Positions 18,244-26,364 of a stretch of DNA of 34,464 nt are shown here, piece after piece. Both the position numbers and the translations under genes were made by a program. The stretch is from NCBI GenBank assembly GCA_900541185.1, contig UQIQ01000018.1, positions 1-34,464 of the forward strand, written 5' to 3'. The notes under the pieces are model-generated. The model did no database searches and was not told the DNA's origin. It saw only the letters and a list, made by a program, of their open reading frames with translations. How positions within the stretch are numbered: the stretch's first letter is position 1; each line of letters begins with the position of its first letter. This DNA is from an uncultured Collinsella sp. Lineage in GTDB: Bacteria; Actinomycetota; Coriobacteriia; Coriobacteriales; Coriobacteriaceae.

Positions 18244-19038
18244 GTGCAATACGACGAGCATAAACTGGTCGAGTACTTTGCCGACGCCCCTGCGGGCGTC
18301 GGTTTTTCCGACCTTGACCTCAATAACATTCCGCACCATATCTCGTGCATCATGGACGGCAACGGTCGTTGGGCCACGTCGCGCGGTCTTGCACGCACTG
18401 AGGGCCACAAGGCGGGTATCGTCTCGCTGCGCGAGATCATTACCGCCTGCGTGCGCCTGGGCGTCGACGTGCTTTCTGCCTATGCGTTTTCTACCGAAAA
18501 CTGGAACCGCCCGCAGCATGAGGTCAACGTCTTGATGCACTTGTTTGCCAAGACGTTCATCGACGAGTTGCCGCTTCTGAAGCGCGAAAACGTGCGCGTT
18601 GTCTTTTTGGGTGATATTTCCGCGCTGCCCAAGAAGACCCGCGACGTTTTTGAACGCGGTCTTGCCGAGTGCGCCGATCACACCGGTATGACGCTGGCGC
18701 TTGCCGTCAACTACGGCGCGCGTGCCGAGATTACCCGCGCTGTCCGTCAGATCGCGCTCGACGTTGCCGCCGGTAAGATTGATCCTGCCGCAATTGATGA
18801 CGACATGGTGGCTTCCCACCTCTATACCGCCGGCCTTCCCGATCCTGAGCTTGTGATTCGCACCTCTGGTGAGCTGCGCCTTTCGAACTATCTGCTGTGG
18901 CAGGTGGCTTATTCCGAGTTCTATGTCACCGATACCTATTGGCCCGACTTTGATCGTTGGGGCCTTGTCGACGCCATTTTGGCCTATCAGGGCCGTGACC
19001 GTAGGTTTGGTGGACTGAGCAAGACCGAGGAGGCTTAA
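18244..19038 (+). CDS. uppS: Undecaprenyl diphosphate synthase (Z-type isoprenyl transferase)
   Basis: UppS adds isopentenyl units to farnesyl diphosphate to make the C55 carrier lipid for peptidoglycan. Signatures are HISCIMDGNGRWATSRGL (catalytic Asp in MDGNGRW), LSAYAFSTENWNRP, VNYGARAEI and IRTSGELRLSNYLLWQVAYSE. At 264 residues it has a short N-terminal extension before the core. GTG 18244 lies one base after the frr stop, and the homologous core starts near residue 32. Placement next to cdsA and dxr links lipid-carrier and isoprenoid supply. Confidence 0.96.
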   Translation: MQYDEHKLVEYFADAPAGVGFSDLDLNNIPHHISCIMDGNGRWATSRGLARTEGHKAGIVSLREIITACVRLGVDVLSAYAFSTENWNRPQHEVNVLMHLFAKTFIDELPLLKRENVRVVFLGDISALPKKTRDVFERGLAECADHTGMTLALAVNYGARAEITRAVRQIALDVAAGKIDPAAIDDDMVASHLYTAGLPDPELVIRTSGELRLSNYLLWQVAYSEFYVTDTYWPDFDRWGLVDAILAYQGRDRRFGGLSKTEEA

Positions 19039-19040
19039 TC

Positions 19041-19940
19041 GTGTCCGATCGTCCCAAGGCATCTGCTCCCAAGACGCCTGCGCGCAAAGCTACCGCTGCG
19101 GGAGCGCCTACAGCGAAGAGCGGCACCGGTTCGTGGCTGGCGGGCTTTATTACCCGTGCCGCCGCGGGTATCGTCTACGCCGTTGTCTTTATCCTGTGTC
19201 TGGTTTTGGGTATCGTGCCCACTGCCATCTTTGTTTCCGTCATGAGCGGTCTGTGCTGCTATGAGTTTTTCCGTATGACAAGGCTCGATGGCAAGATGGC
19301 TAACGAGCGCATGGGCATCGCTGCCGCCGTGCTCTTTCCGCTGTCGGCGCTGGGCGATTCGATGTTGCTGAATGCCCTGCTTTTTGCCCTGATGCTCGCT
19401 GTGGGCATTTGGTATGTCTGGTCGCCGCGTACCCGCATCTCTGATGTGGCCGTGACGCTCATGGGTCCCATCTACACTGGCTTTATGCTGTCGGCTATCG
19501 TGCTGCTGCGCGATGCCGTGCCCGGTTTTGCCGGTGCCTTGCTTTCGGTGGGCGTTTGCGCGTCCCTTTGGGTCTCCGATTCGTTTGCCTACATCGTGGG
19601 CAGCCGTATCGGTAAGCACAAGATGGTTCCCAAGATCTCTCCCAAAAAGAGCTGGGAGGGGTTTGTCGGCGGCATCCTGGGCTCGGTTTTGATTTGGCTC
19701 ATCCTGTGGGCGACGCACTTCTACAAGCTCAGCCTGCCCTATGCGCTGCTGTGCGGCGTGGTCGTGTCCGTCCTGGGCGTTATCGGCGACCTCATCGAGT
19801 CGCGTATCAAGCGTGGCGTGGGCGTCAAGGATTCCGGCAACCTTATCCCGGGCCATGGCGGCATGCTCGACCGTAGCGATTCGCTTATCTTCGGTTGCAT
19901 CACCGCGCAGCTGATGCTGATGATCGGAGGCGTGCTGTAA
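19041..19940 (+). CDS. cdsA: Phosphatidate cytidylyltransferase
   Basis: CdsA makes CDP-diacylglycerol from phosphatidate and CTP, at the branch point of phospholipid synthesis. A basic, Ala/Lys-rich cytoplasmic tail (about 30 residues) precedes several hydrophobic segments. The family signature lies at the C terminus: SRIKRGVGVKDSGNLIPGHG followed by GMLDRSD. DSFAYIVGSRIGKHKMVPK and SPKKSWEGFVGG are also typical. The length is 299 residues. GTG 19041 is preceded by GAGGAGG, 2 nt after the uppS stop. The TAA stop shares one base with the dxr ATG. Confidence 0.95.
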   Translation: MSDRPKASAPKTPARKATAAGAPTAKSGTGSWLAGFITRAAAGIVYAVVFILCLVLGIVPTAIFVSVMSGLCCYEFFRMTRLDGKMANERMGIAAAVLFPLSALGDSMLLNALLFALMLAVGIWYVWSPRTRISDVAVTLMGPIYTGFMLSAIVLLRDAVPGFAGALLSVGVCASLWVSDSFAYIVGSRIGKHKMVPKISPKKSWEGFVGGILGSVLIWLILWATHFYKLSLPYALLCGVVVSVLGVIGDLIESRIKRGVGVKDSGNLIPGHGGMLDRSDSLIFGCITAQLMLMIGGVL

Positions 19941-21127
19941 TGTCCTTCCAGACGACGTATGGCCCCGATGGACGCCTCCGTGTTGCCATCCTGGGTTGTA
20001 CGGGCTCTATCGGCACCCAGGCACTCGATGTGTGCCGTCAGCATGCCGATCGCCTGCAGGTGACGGCGCTGTCCGTTAACTCCAGTACCTCCGAGCTCGT
20101 TGCCGCTGCCCGCGAGTTCTCGGTTCCGGCGGTTGCCGTGGCCGATGTCGCTCATGGCGATGACGCCGTGCTGCAGGAGTTGCCCGAGGGAACGAAGCTC
20201 GGCGTTGGCGCGCAGGCGATTTGCGAGCTCGCGCGTCGCGACGATGTCGACTGCGTGCTCGTCGCTATTGTGGGCGCCGCCGGTCTCGAGGCGAGCCATG
20301 TGGCCTTGACCTCGAATAAGCGTCTTGCCCTTGCCAACAAGGAGTCCCTCGTCGTCGGCGGCGACTTGCTTATGCCGTTGGCGCAACCGGGCCAGCTTAT
20401 TCCAGTCGACTCTGAGCACTCCGCCATCTACCAGTGCTATCTGGGGGAGAACCCACGCGAGGCTCATTGTATTTGGCTCACCTGCTCGGGCGGTCCGTTC
20501 TTTGGCCGCACCCGCGACGAGCTCAATCGCGTGACGCGTGCCGATGCCCTCGCACATCCCACGTGGGCCATGGGTGCCAAGATCACCATCGACTCCGCCA
20601 CCCTCATGAACAAGGGCCTGGAGCGCATTGAGGCCATGCATCTGTTTAACTGCGACCTCGATTTCATTAACGTGGTCGTGCAGCGTCAGTCCAAGATTCA
20701 CTCTATGGTCGAGTTCGCCGACGGCTCCGTGATGGCGCATCTCGGTGCTTCCGACATGCGTATTCCCATCCAGTTCGCGTTCTCGTATCCCGAGCGTTGG
20801 GATACCCCGGCGCCTCGTATCGATTTCCGCGAGCTGGGGCAGCTCACGTTTGATGCTGCCGACATGGATACCTTCCGCTGTCTGGCACTGGCCGAACGTG
20901 CCGGCAAGACGGGTGGCACCATGCCGTGCGTGCTCAATGCCGCCAACGAGGTCGCCGTCGATGCCTTCCTGCACGATGGCTGCAGCTTTACCGATATCGA
21001 TCGCATTGTGGAATCCTGCATGGATGCCCACGATATGCAGGCGGTCGATTCGTTTGAGCAGCTTCGCGACATCGATGCATGGGCGCGTGAAAAGGCTGCG
21101 CAGGTGCTCGCCGCAACCCGTTCCTAA
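19940..21127 (+). CDS. dxr: 1-deoxy-D-xylulose 5-phosphate reductoisomerase
   Basis: Dxr converts DXP to 2-C-methyl-D-erythritol 4-phosphate with NADPH, the first committed step of the non-mevalonate isoprenoid pathway. The NADPH fold GCTGSIGTQALDV is at residues 19-31, then LANKESLVVGG, the metal-binding PVDSEHSAIYQ, LTCSGGPF and WAMGAKITIDSATLMNKGLE. The length is 395 residues. ATG 19940 overlaps the cdsA stop and has GGAGG 9 nt upstream; a longer upstream reading overlaps CdsA and has no homology. ispG, a later step of the same pathway, lies two genes downstream. Confidence 0.96.
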   Translation: MSFQTTYGPDGRLRVAILGCTGSIGTQALDVCRQHADRLQVTALSVNSSTSELVAAAREFSVPAVAVADVAHGDDAVLQELPEGTKLGVGAQAICELARRDDVDCVLVAIVGAAGLEASHVALTSNKRLALANKESLVVGGDLLMPLAQPGQLIPVDSEHSAIYQCYLGENPREAHCIWLTCSGGPFFGRTRDELNRVTRADALAHPTWAMGAKITIDSATLMNKGLERIEAMHLFNCDLDFINVVVQRQSKIHSMVEFADGSVMAHLGASDMRIPIQFAFSYPERWDTPAPRIDFRELGQLTFDAADMDTFRCLALAERAGKTGGTMPCVLNAANEVAVDAFLHDGCSFTDIDRIVESCMDAHDMQAVDSFEQLRDIDAWAREKAAQVLAATRS

Positions 21128-21152
21128 CCCATAAGGATTGCTTTTTCGTTTT

Positions 21153-22514
21153 ATGGATACTGTTCTGAGCGTTCTCTCATCGGTCTTTTGGGGCCTGCTG
21201 ATGCTTTCCGTCCTTGTGTTTTTGCACGAGGGTGGCCACTTTTTGGCGGCGCGTGCCTGCGGCGTCCGTGTGACCGAGTTCTTTTTGGGCCTGCCGTGTC
21301 GCTTTGACATCCAGCACACGTCACGTCGCATTGGAACCAAGTTTGGCGTGACCCCGCTGCTGCTGGGTGGCTACGCTGCCATCTGCGGTATGGATCCGAC
21401 CGACGTCTCGTGCGCCGATCGCGTGCTCGCGGCTATCTATCGTCATGGTCGCGTGACCGTGGCCGACCTTGCCGCCGAGCTCGAGCTATCCGAGGAGGTT
21501 GTGCTCGAGGCATGCGCCTTGCTCTTGGGTTGGGGCTCTATCGCGCCTTGGTATGAGGAAGGGGAGAAGCCCTCGCCGAGCTACTATCCCACCAAGTATC
21601 AGACGCTGCCACGAGATGCGGCGGGTTACACCACCTTTGACGGCCGCCGTTTCGATCGAGAGCATGCGACTACCGAGGGCGATGTGTGGGAGCTGCCGTG
21701 CGGCGAGGCCGAGTTCCTTGCACAAGAGCGTTCGCACACCTATCTTGGCCAGGGCTTTCTCAAGCGCGCCTTTATGCTGCTCGCGGGCATTCTCGTCAAT
21801 ATCCTGACGGGCTTTTTGCTGCTTATGAGCATCTACTCTATTGCGGGTGTCACCGTGCCGATGGATACCAACGTGATCGGTCAGGTTGACGAGGGGTCTA
21901 TTGCCGCCAAGGCGGGTATCGAGGGCGGCGACGCGATCCTTTCGGTTGACGGAGTATCGTGCTCTACCTGGATGGACGTTTACGATGCCATCGGCAAGAC
22001 CGCCGGTAAGGACGATATCGCCATTGAGTATGAGCGCGACGGCAAGCAGCATTCGACCTCGGTTGCGCTCAAAGAGGACGAGCGCCTAGGTGTGTATGCC
22101 TCTACGCAGGTGGTTCGTTTAGACCCCATCACGTCGGCTCGCCTTTCGTTCTCCTATGTCGTGCAGACAGCGGAGGGCGTGATGCGCCTGCTCCAGCCGC
22201 AGCATACGATGGAGATTCTCGATCAGTCTTCTTCGATCGTGGGCATTAGCGTTATGTCCTCACAGGCTGCTGCTGCCGGCCCTGCCACGTTCCTTTCGTT
22301 TGCCGCCCTCATTTCGTTCTCGCTTGGCTTTATGAACCTGCTGCCCATCCCACCACTCGATGGCGGCAAGCTGGTCATCGAGATCATTCAAAAGATTGCT
22401 GGCCGCGAGCTTCCGCTCAAGGTCCAGACGATCGTGAGCTATGTGGGCATCGCGCTCTTTGCGCTGCTGTTTGTCTATATGCTTCGTTCCGACGTCCTTC
22501 GATTTATCCTGTAG
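21153..22514 (+). CDS. rseP: Site-2 protease (RseP/RasP family) with inserted winged-helix-like domain
   Basis: This intramembrane zinc metalloprotease would cleave anti-sigma factors or leftover signal peptides. The first membrane helix carries HEGGH at residues 25-29. FGVTPLLLGGYAAICGMD follows, then an extra stretch of about 95 residues (roughly 88-185). The second helix is near 205-230, a PDZ domain covers about 240-305, and a last membrane region holds NLLPIPPLDGGKL with the third metal ligand in LDG (402-404). The insert starts ADRVLAAIYRHGRVTVADLAAE and reads like a winged helix. ATG 21153 is chosen although AAGGA at 21133-21137 is 15 nt away; TTG 21138 directly abuts it. dxr and ispG flank the gene. 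Confidence 0.92.
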   Translation: MDTVLSVLSSVFWGLLMLSVLVFLHEGGHFLAARACGVRVTEFFLGLPCRFDIQHTSRRIGTKFGVTPLLLGGYAAICGMDPTDVSCADRVLAAIYRHGRVTVADLAAELELSEEVVLEACALLLGWGSIAPWYEEGEKPSPSYYPTKYQTLPRDAAGYTTFDGRRFDREHATTEGDVWELPCGEAEFLAQERSHTYLGQGFLKRAFMLLAGILVNILTGFLLLMSIYSIAGVTVPMDTNVIGQVDEGSIAAKAGIEGGDAILSVDGVSCSTWMDVYDAIGKTAGKDDIAIEYERDGKQHSTSVALKEDERLGVYASTQVVRLDPITSARLSFSYVVQTAEGVMRLLQPQHTMEILDQSSSIVGISVMSSQAAAAGPATFLSFAALISFSLGFMNLLPIPPLDGGKLVIEIIQKIAGRELPLKVQTIVSYVGIALFALLFVYMLRSDVLRFIL

Positions 22515-22527
22515 GGGAGTGTTTGGA

Positions 22528-23610
22528 TTGTCTTTATCCCATCCTTTGCCTCGCGAGTTGACGCGCCCCGTGCATGTGGGCGGTGTGCAGATCGGTGGCG
22601 GCGCGCCGGTGGTGGTCCAATCCATGACCTGCACCGATACCGCTGACGCCCAGGCAACGCTTGCGCAAGTGTGCACGTTGGCGCAGGCTGGCTGCGATAT
22701 CGTGCGTGTGAGCGTGCCCACCGAGGCCGCGCTTGAGGGTTTCCGCACCATCTGTGCCGAGTCTCCGGTGCCGATCGTCGCCGATATTCACTTTAACCAT
22801 AAGCTCGCCATCGGCGCCGTCGAGGCTGGTGCCGCCAAGCTTCGCATCAATCCCGGCAATATCGGCGATTGGGCTAAGGTCGATGCCGTGATCGATGCCG
22901 CGGGCGCCGCTGGGTGCGCGATTCGTATCGGCGTCAATGCCGGTTCGCTCGAGCAGGATATCGCCGAGCGCGACGACCTCACGCAGCCCGAAAAGCTCGT
23001 GATGTCGAGCGAGCGCTTCGTCAAGCACTTTGAGGACCGTGGTTTTACGAACATTGTGCTTTCGGCCAAGGCCCATAGCGTGCAAACGACGCTTGATACC
23101 TATCGAGCCCTGTCGCGTGAGATTCCCCACGTTCCGCTTCACCTGGGCGTGACGGAGGCGGGGACCAAGCTCCAGGGCACCATCAAGAGCTCTGTAGGCT
23201 TGGGTATCTTGCTTTCCGAAGGCATTGGCGACACCATGCGTGTGTCGCTCACAGCCGATCCGGTTGAGGAGCCGCCGGTTGCCTGGGGTATTCTGCAGTC
23301 GTTGGGCCTGCGTCGCCGTGGCCCCGAGATTGTCTCGTGCCCCACATGCGCCCGCTGCCAGGTTAACCTTATTCCCATTGCCGAGGAGGTTACCGAGCGG
23401 CTTAAGAACTACTCCGCGCCGCTTTCGATCGCTGTGATGGGATGTGCCGTTAATGGCCCCGGCGAGGCTTCTGATGCCGATCTGGGCGTTGCTTGCGGAC
23501 GTGGTCAGGCCTTGCTCTTTTCGCATGGCCAGATCATTGGTAAAGTAGCTGAGAACCAAATTGTCGACGCGCTTATGGCCGAGGTCGACAAGCTTATTGA
23601 GGAGAAATAA
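22528..23610 (+). CDS. ispG: 4-hydroxy-3-methylbut-2-en-1-yl diphosphate synthase
   Basis: IspG is a [4Fe-4S] enzyme that makes HMBPP from methylerythritol cyclodiphosphate in the DXP pathway. The TIM-barrel part has VVVQSMTCTDTAD, VRVSVPTEAAL, VADIHFNHKLAI and RINPGNIG. The cluster ligands are Cys271 and Cys274 (in CPTCARC) and Cys306 (VMGCAVNGPGEASDAD), close to the E. coli numbering. The length is 360 residues. TTG 22528 is taken as the start, with GGGGAG at 22514-22519; earlier in-frame codons lie inside rseP. A third cysteine in the loop, Cys277, is extra to the canonical ligands. Confidence 0.95.
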   Translation: MSLSHPLPRELTRPVHVGGVQIGGGAPVVVQSMTCTDTADAQATLAQVCTLAQAGCDIVRVSVPTEAALEGFRTICAESPVPIVADIHFNHKLAIGAVEAGAAKLRINPGNIGDWAKVDAVIDAAGAAGCAIRIGVNAGSLEQDIAERDDLTQPEKLVMSSERFVKHFEDRGFTNIVLSAKAHSVQTTLDTYRALSREIPHVPLHLGVTEAGTKLQGTIKSSVGLGILLSEGIGDTMRVSLTADPVEEPPVAWGILQSLGLRRRGPEIVSCPTCARCQVNLIPIAEEVTERLKNYSAPLSIAVMGCAVNGPGEASDADLGVACGRGQALLFSHGQIIGKVAENQIVDALMAEVDKLIEEK

Positions 23611-25332
23611 ATGACCCGAGCAATGTATATGTCTAAGCTTTATGCGCCGACGCTTAAAGAGGATCCGGCGGACGCTGAGCTCGCCAGCCACCGTCTGCTG
23701 CTCCGTGCCGGCATGATCCGCAAGGAGGCCGCCGGTCTATATTCCTACCTGCCGCTTGCTTGGCGCTCGATTAGCAAGATCGAGAACATCGTGCGCGACG
23801 AGATGGACGCTGCTGGCGCCCAGGAGCTTATGATGCCTATCATGGTCGATGCCGAGTTGTGGCGTGAGTCCGGCCGCATCGACGCCTATGGCAAGGAGCT
23901 TGTGCGCTTTGACGACCGTCATGGTCGCGAGTTCGTCCTGGGTCCCACCCACGAGGAGACCGTCACGGCCCTGGTGCGCAATGAGCTGCGCTCCTACAAA
24001 CAGCTGCCCGTCAACCTGTACCACATTCAGGACAAGTTCCGCGACGAGTTCCGTCCCCGCTTTGGCCTGATGCGCGGTCGCGAGTTCATCATGAAGGACG
24101 CCTACAGCTTCTCCGCCACGCAAGAGAGCCTGCAGGAGGAGTACGACAAGATGAAGCAGGCCTACGCTAACATCTGCGAGCGCTGCTACATCAAGGCTCT
24201 GCCCGTTGTCGCCGACTCCGGCGAGATCGGCGGCGACACTTCCGTCGAGTACATGGCTCTTGCCGACGCCGGCGAGGCTTCGCTCGTCTACTGCGACGAT
24301 TGCGGTTTTGCTGCCGATGACGAGGCTGCAAGCACCAAGGTCGTTGTGACCGAGGGCCCCGGCGATGGCACGCTCACCAAGGTCGAGACTCCGGGTATGG
24401 GCACCATCGAGGCCGTTGCCAAGTTCTTCGGCTTCCCCGAGAACGGCACGCTTAAGTCGCTGGCACTCATCGACTCCGAGGGCAAGCCGGTCGTGGCCAT
24501 TGTCCCGGGCGACCACGAGCTCAATGACTGCAAGGCCGAGCATGTCTTTGGCAAGGGCTACCGCATGATGACCGACGAGGAGCTTCAAGCGAACGGCCTG
24601 CACAAGGGCTTTATCGGACCGGTCAACCTGCCCGAGGGCATCCGTCTGGTGTGCGACGAGAGCCTGCGCGATTCCAAGCAGTGGGCCTGCGGTGCCAACG
24701 AGGTCGATTATCACTTTACCGGTGCCTGCCCCGAGCGCGACTTTACCGTCGATGAGTGGGCCGATCTGGTCACCGTTGTCGCCGGCGACCCCTGCCCGCA
24801 CTGCGGCAAGCCGCTCTCCGCTGCCCGCGGCATCGAGGTCTCTCAGGTCTTCCAGCTGGGCACCAAGTATTCCGAGGCCATGGGTGCCACCTTTATGGAT
24901 GAGGACGGCAAGGAGAAGCCGCTCATCATGGGTTGCTACGGCGTTGGTGTGTCCCGCTCGCTTGCTGCCGTCGTGGAGCAGCACAACGACGAGCATGGCA
25001 TCGTCTGGCCGGTCTCCGTTGCCCCGTACGAGGTCGCGGTGATTCCGCTCGATCCCAAGAAGGAGGAGTGCGCTACCGTCTGCGAGCAGATCGTTGATGG
25101 CCTGTGTGCCGAGGGTATCGAGGTCGTCGTCGACGACCGCGACGAGCGTCCCGGCTTTAAGTTTGCCGACAACGACCTTATGGGCTTCCCGTATCAGGTG
25201 GTTCTGGGCAAGCGCGGCCTCAAGAATGGCACAGTGGAGCTCAAGGACCGTGCCACGGGCGAGCGTGAGGACGTGGCGATCGACGAGGTTGTCGCCAAGG
25301 TTGCCGAGCTTGTTAAGGCAGCCCGCCGTTAA
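23611..25332 (+). CDS. proS: Prolyl-tRNA synthetase, bacterial type with editing domain
   Basis: This class II synthetase charges tRNA-Pro. The catalytic core opens with motif 1 near AGLYSYLPLAWRSISKIENI, followed by LGPTHEETVT, motif 2 (FRDEFRPRFGLMRGREFIMKDAYSF) and motif 3 (GCYGVGVSRSLAAVVEQ). The central YbaK-like editing domain, about residues 225-390, includes ALIDSEGKPVVAIVPGDHELN. The C-terminal anticodon-binding domain ends the 573 residues. ATG 23611 follows the ispG stop directly, with GAGGAG 6 nt upstream. It is the last gene of the pyrH operon. Confidence 0.97.
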   Translation: MTRAMYMSKLYAPTLKEDPADAELASHRLLLRAGMIRKEAAGLYSYLPLAWRSISKIENIVRDEMDAAGAQELMMPIMVDAELWRESGRIDAYGKELVRFDDRHGREFVLGPTHEETVTALVRNELRSYKQLPVNLYHIQDKFRDEFRPRFGLMRGREFIMKDAYSFSATQESLQEEYDKMKQAYANICERCYIKALPVVADSGEIGGDTSVEYMALADAGEASLVYCDDCGFAADDEAASTKVVVTEGPGDGTLTKVETPGMGTIEAVAKFFGFPENGTLKSLALIDSEGKPVVAIVPGDHELNDCKAEHVFGKGYRMMTDEELQANGLHKGFIGPVNLPEGIRLVCDESLRDSKQWACGANEVDYHFTGACPERDFTVDEWADLVTVVAGDPCPHCGKPLSAARGIEVSQVFQLGTKYSEAMGATFMDEDGKEKPLIMGCYGVGVSRSLAAVVEQHNDEHGIVWPVSVAPYEVAVIPLDPKKEECATVCEQIVDGLCAEGIEVVVDDRDERPGFKFADNDLMGFPYQVVLGKRGLKNGTVELKDRATGEREDVAIDEVVAKVAELVKAARR

Positions 25333-25362
25333 TCGACGATTTCGCTTGTAGTTCGATATGTG

Positions 25363-25410
25363 GGACGGCCCCGCATTTCTCCAATCGGGGAGATGCGGGG
25401 CCGTCCTATT
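25363..25410 (+). terminator. Operon terminator after proS
   Basis: A 20-bp stem (left arm from GGACGGCCCCGCAT at 25363, right arm ending ATGCGGGGCCGTCC at 25406, two wobble pairs) is closed by an AATC loop and followed by TATT. It lies 30 nt after the proS stop. Confidence 0.88.
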
Positions 25411-25437
25411 ATCTTGTAGCATCCTCGATATCTAAAA

Positions 25438-25475
25438 GGAAAACCCCACAGCCCATGCGAGCTGCGGGGTTTTCC
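25438..25475 (-). terminator. Terminator of the minus-strand phosphotransferase gene
   Basis: A 15-bp stem with one mismatch (GGAAAACCCCACAGC / GCTGCGGGGTTTTCC) and an 8-nt loop lies 36 nt beyond the minus-strand stop at 25511. Read on the minus strand it ends GGGGTTTTCCTTTT. It may also back up the proS terminator. Confidence 0.82.
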
Positions 25476-25510
25476 ATTGTGCCTCCGATGCGAAATAAAT
25501 CGCTCAGATA

Positions 25511-26275
25511 TTACTGATAATCGACGACGTCGATCCAGTTCTTCAGGAACTCATCGTTCACGTTGCGCTTACGAGCGAGCTCGGAAGCGGCGACGATGCT
25601 CGTCCACTGACGCACGACCTGCATGGGCATGTCGGCGCGGTCGCAGTAGAGCTCCAGGTAGGCCTCAGCCTGATCCTTGCTGTTGAGGGCGAAGAGCAGG
25701 TAGGTGGTGGCAACGTCGGCAGCAGGGGAGCCCTGGGTGGCGTGTGCCCAGTCGCACACATAGAGCTGGCCGTCGTCACCGACGATGACGTTGGAGGGGT
25801 TGAAGTCGCCGTGGCAGACCTTGAACTCCTTGGTCATGCCGTCCAGACGCTCCTGAAGGTTGTAGCGCGTGGTGGCATTGAGCTGATCAAGGCTGTCGAT
25901 CATGCGGGCGAACTTGTCGCGCTGACGGTTGAGCAGCGGGGAGGTGTAGCCGTGGATCTCGATCTGGAGGTCGACGAACATCTCGAGGTACTCACCAAAG
26001 CGCTGGGGCTCGGCAGTCATCTTCTCGGCAAGGGTGGTGCCCGGAACCTTCTCGGTCACGAGCGCCCAGCCGTTGGCGTTCTCGAGCTGGGAAACCTCGA
26101 GAGCCTTGGGGCTGCGGATGCCGCACTCATTGATGCGGGCAAGATTCAAAGCCTCGTTGAACACGTCGGAGACAGGCTTGGTCTCGTTAAAGACCTTGAC
26201 GATCTTGTCGCCCAGGTCGTAAACGACCTTGTTGCCACGGCGGACGAGCTCGGTCTTGGAATCGGGTAGCAGCAT
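25511..26275 (-). CDS. Aminoglycoside phosphotransferase (APH)-like small-molecule kinase
   Basis: The 254-residue protein has the APH/choline-kinase fold. A nucleotide-binding Lys sits in KIVKVFN (about residue 27), a paired Glu at about 41, the Brenner-type motif CHGDFNPSNVIV (His155, Asp157, Asn162), and the metal Asp in VCDWAHA (Asp175). Family members phosphorylate antibiotics, sugars, choline or other small molecules, and the substrate here cannot be told. Nothing suggests antibiotic resistance specifically. The ATG has AAAGGAT upstream on the minus strand. It lies 89 nt downstream of adhE on the same strand and may be read with it. Confidence 0.8.
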   Translation of the reverse strand: MLLPDSKTELVRRGNKVVYDLGDKIVKVFNETKPVSDVFNEALNLARINECGIRSPKALEVSQLENANGWALVTEKVPGTTLAEKMTAEPQRFGEYLEMFVDLQIEIHGYTSPLLNRQRDKFARMIDSLDQLNATTRYNLQERLDGMTKEFKVCHGDFNPSNVIVGDDGQLYVCDWAHATQGSPAADVATTYLLFALNSKDQAEAYLELYCDRADMPMQVVRQWTSIVAASELARKRNVNDEFLKNWIDVVDYQ

Positions 26276-26308
26276 GGTTGCATCCTTTCAACGATGCGAT
26301 AGAAGCGA

Positions 26309-26345
26309 CGGCGGGGGTGTGTGAAACACCCGTGCACCCCCGCCG
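26309..26345 (-). terminator. Hairpin between adhE and the APH-like gene
   Basis: A perfect 11-bp GC-rich stem (CGGCGGGGGTG / CACCCCCGCCG) with a 15-nt loop lies 20 nt after the adhE stop on the minus strand. No T tract follows on the minus strand; the only T run precedes it. Partial termination or 3'-end protection of adhE mRNA is more likely than a full stop. Confidence 0.5.
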
Positions 26346-26364
26346 CAAAAAACCGTGCTAAAAA

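Noticed and set aside
19739..21340. 533-codon minus-strand frame opposite dxr, and similar frames opposite proS (23737-25422) and pyrC (32445-33842)
   Set aside because: Same codon-bias explanation; none shows a domain, start signal or promoter.
22441..22527. Longer ispG start inside rseP
   Set aside because: The extension encodes out-of-frame rseP sequence; TTG 22528 has a proper ribosome binding site and fits the family length.
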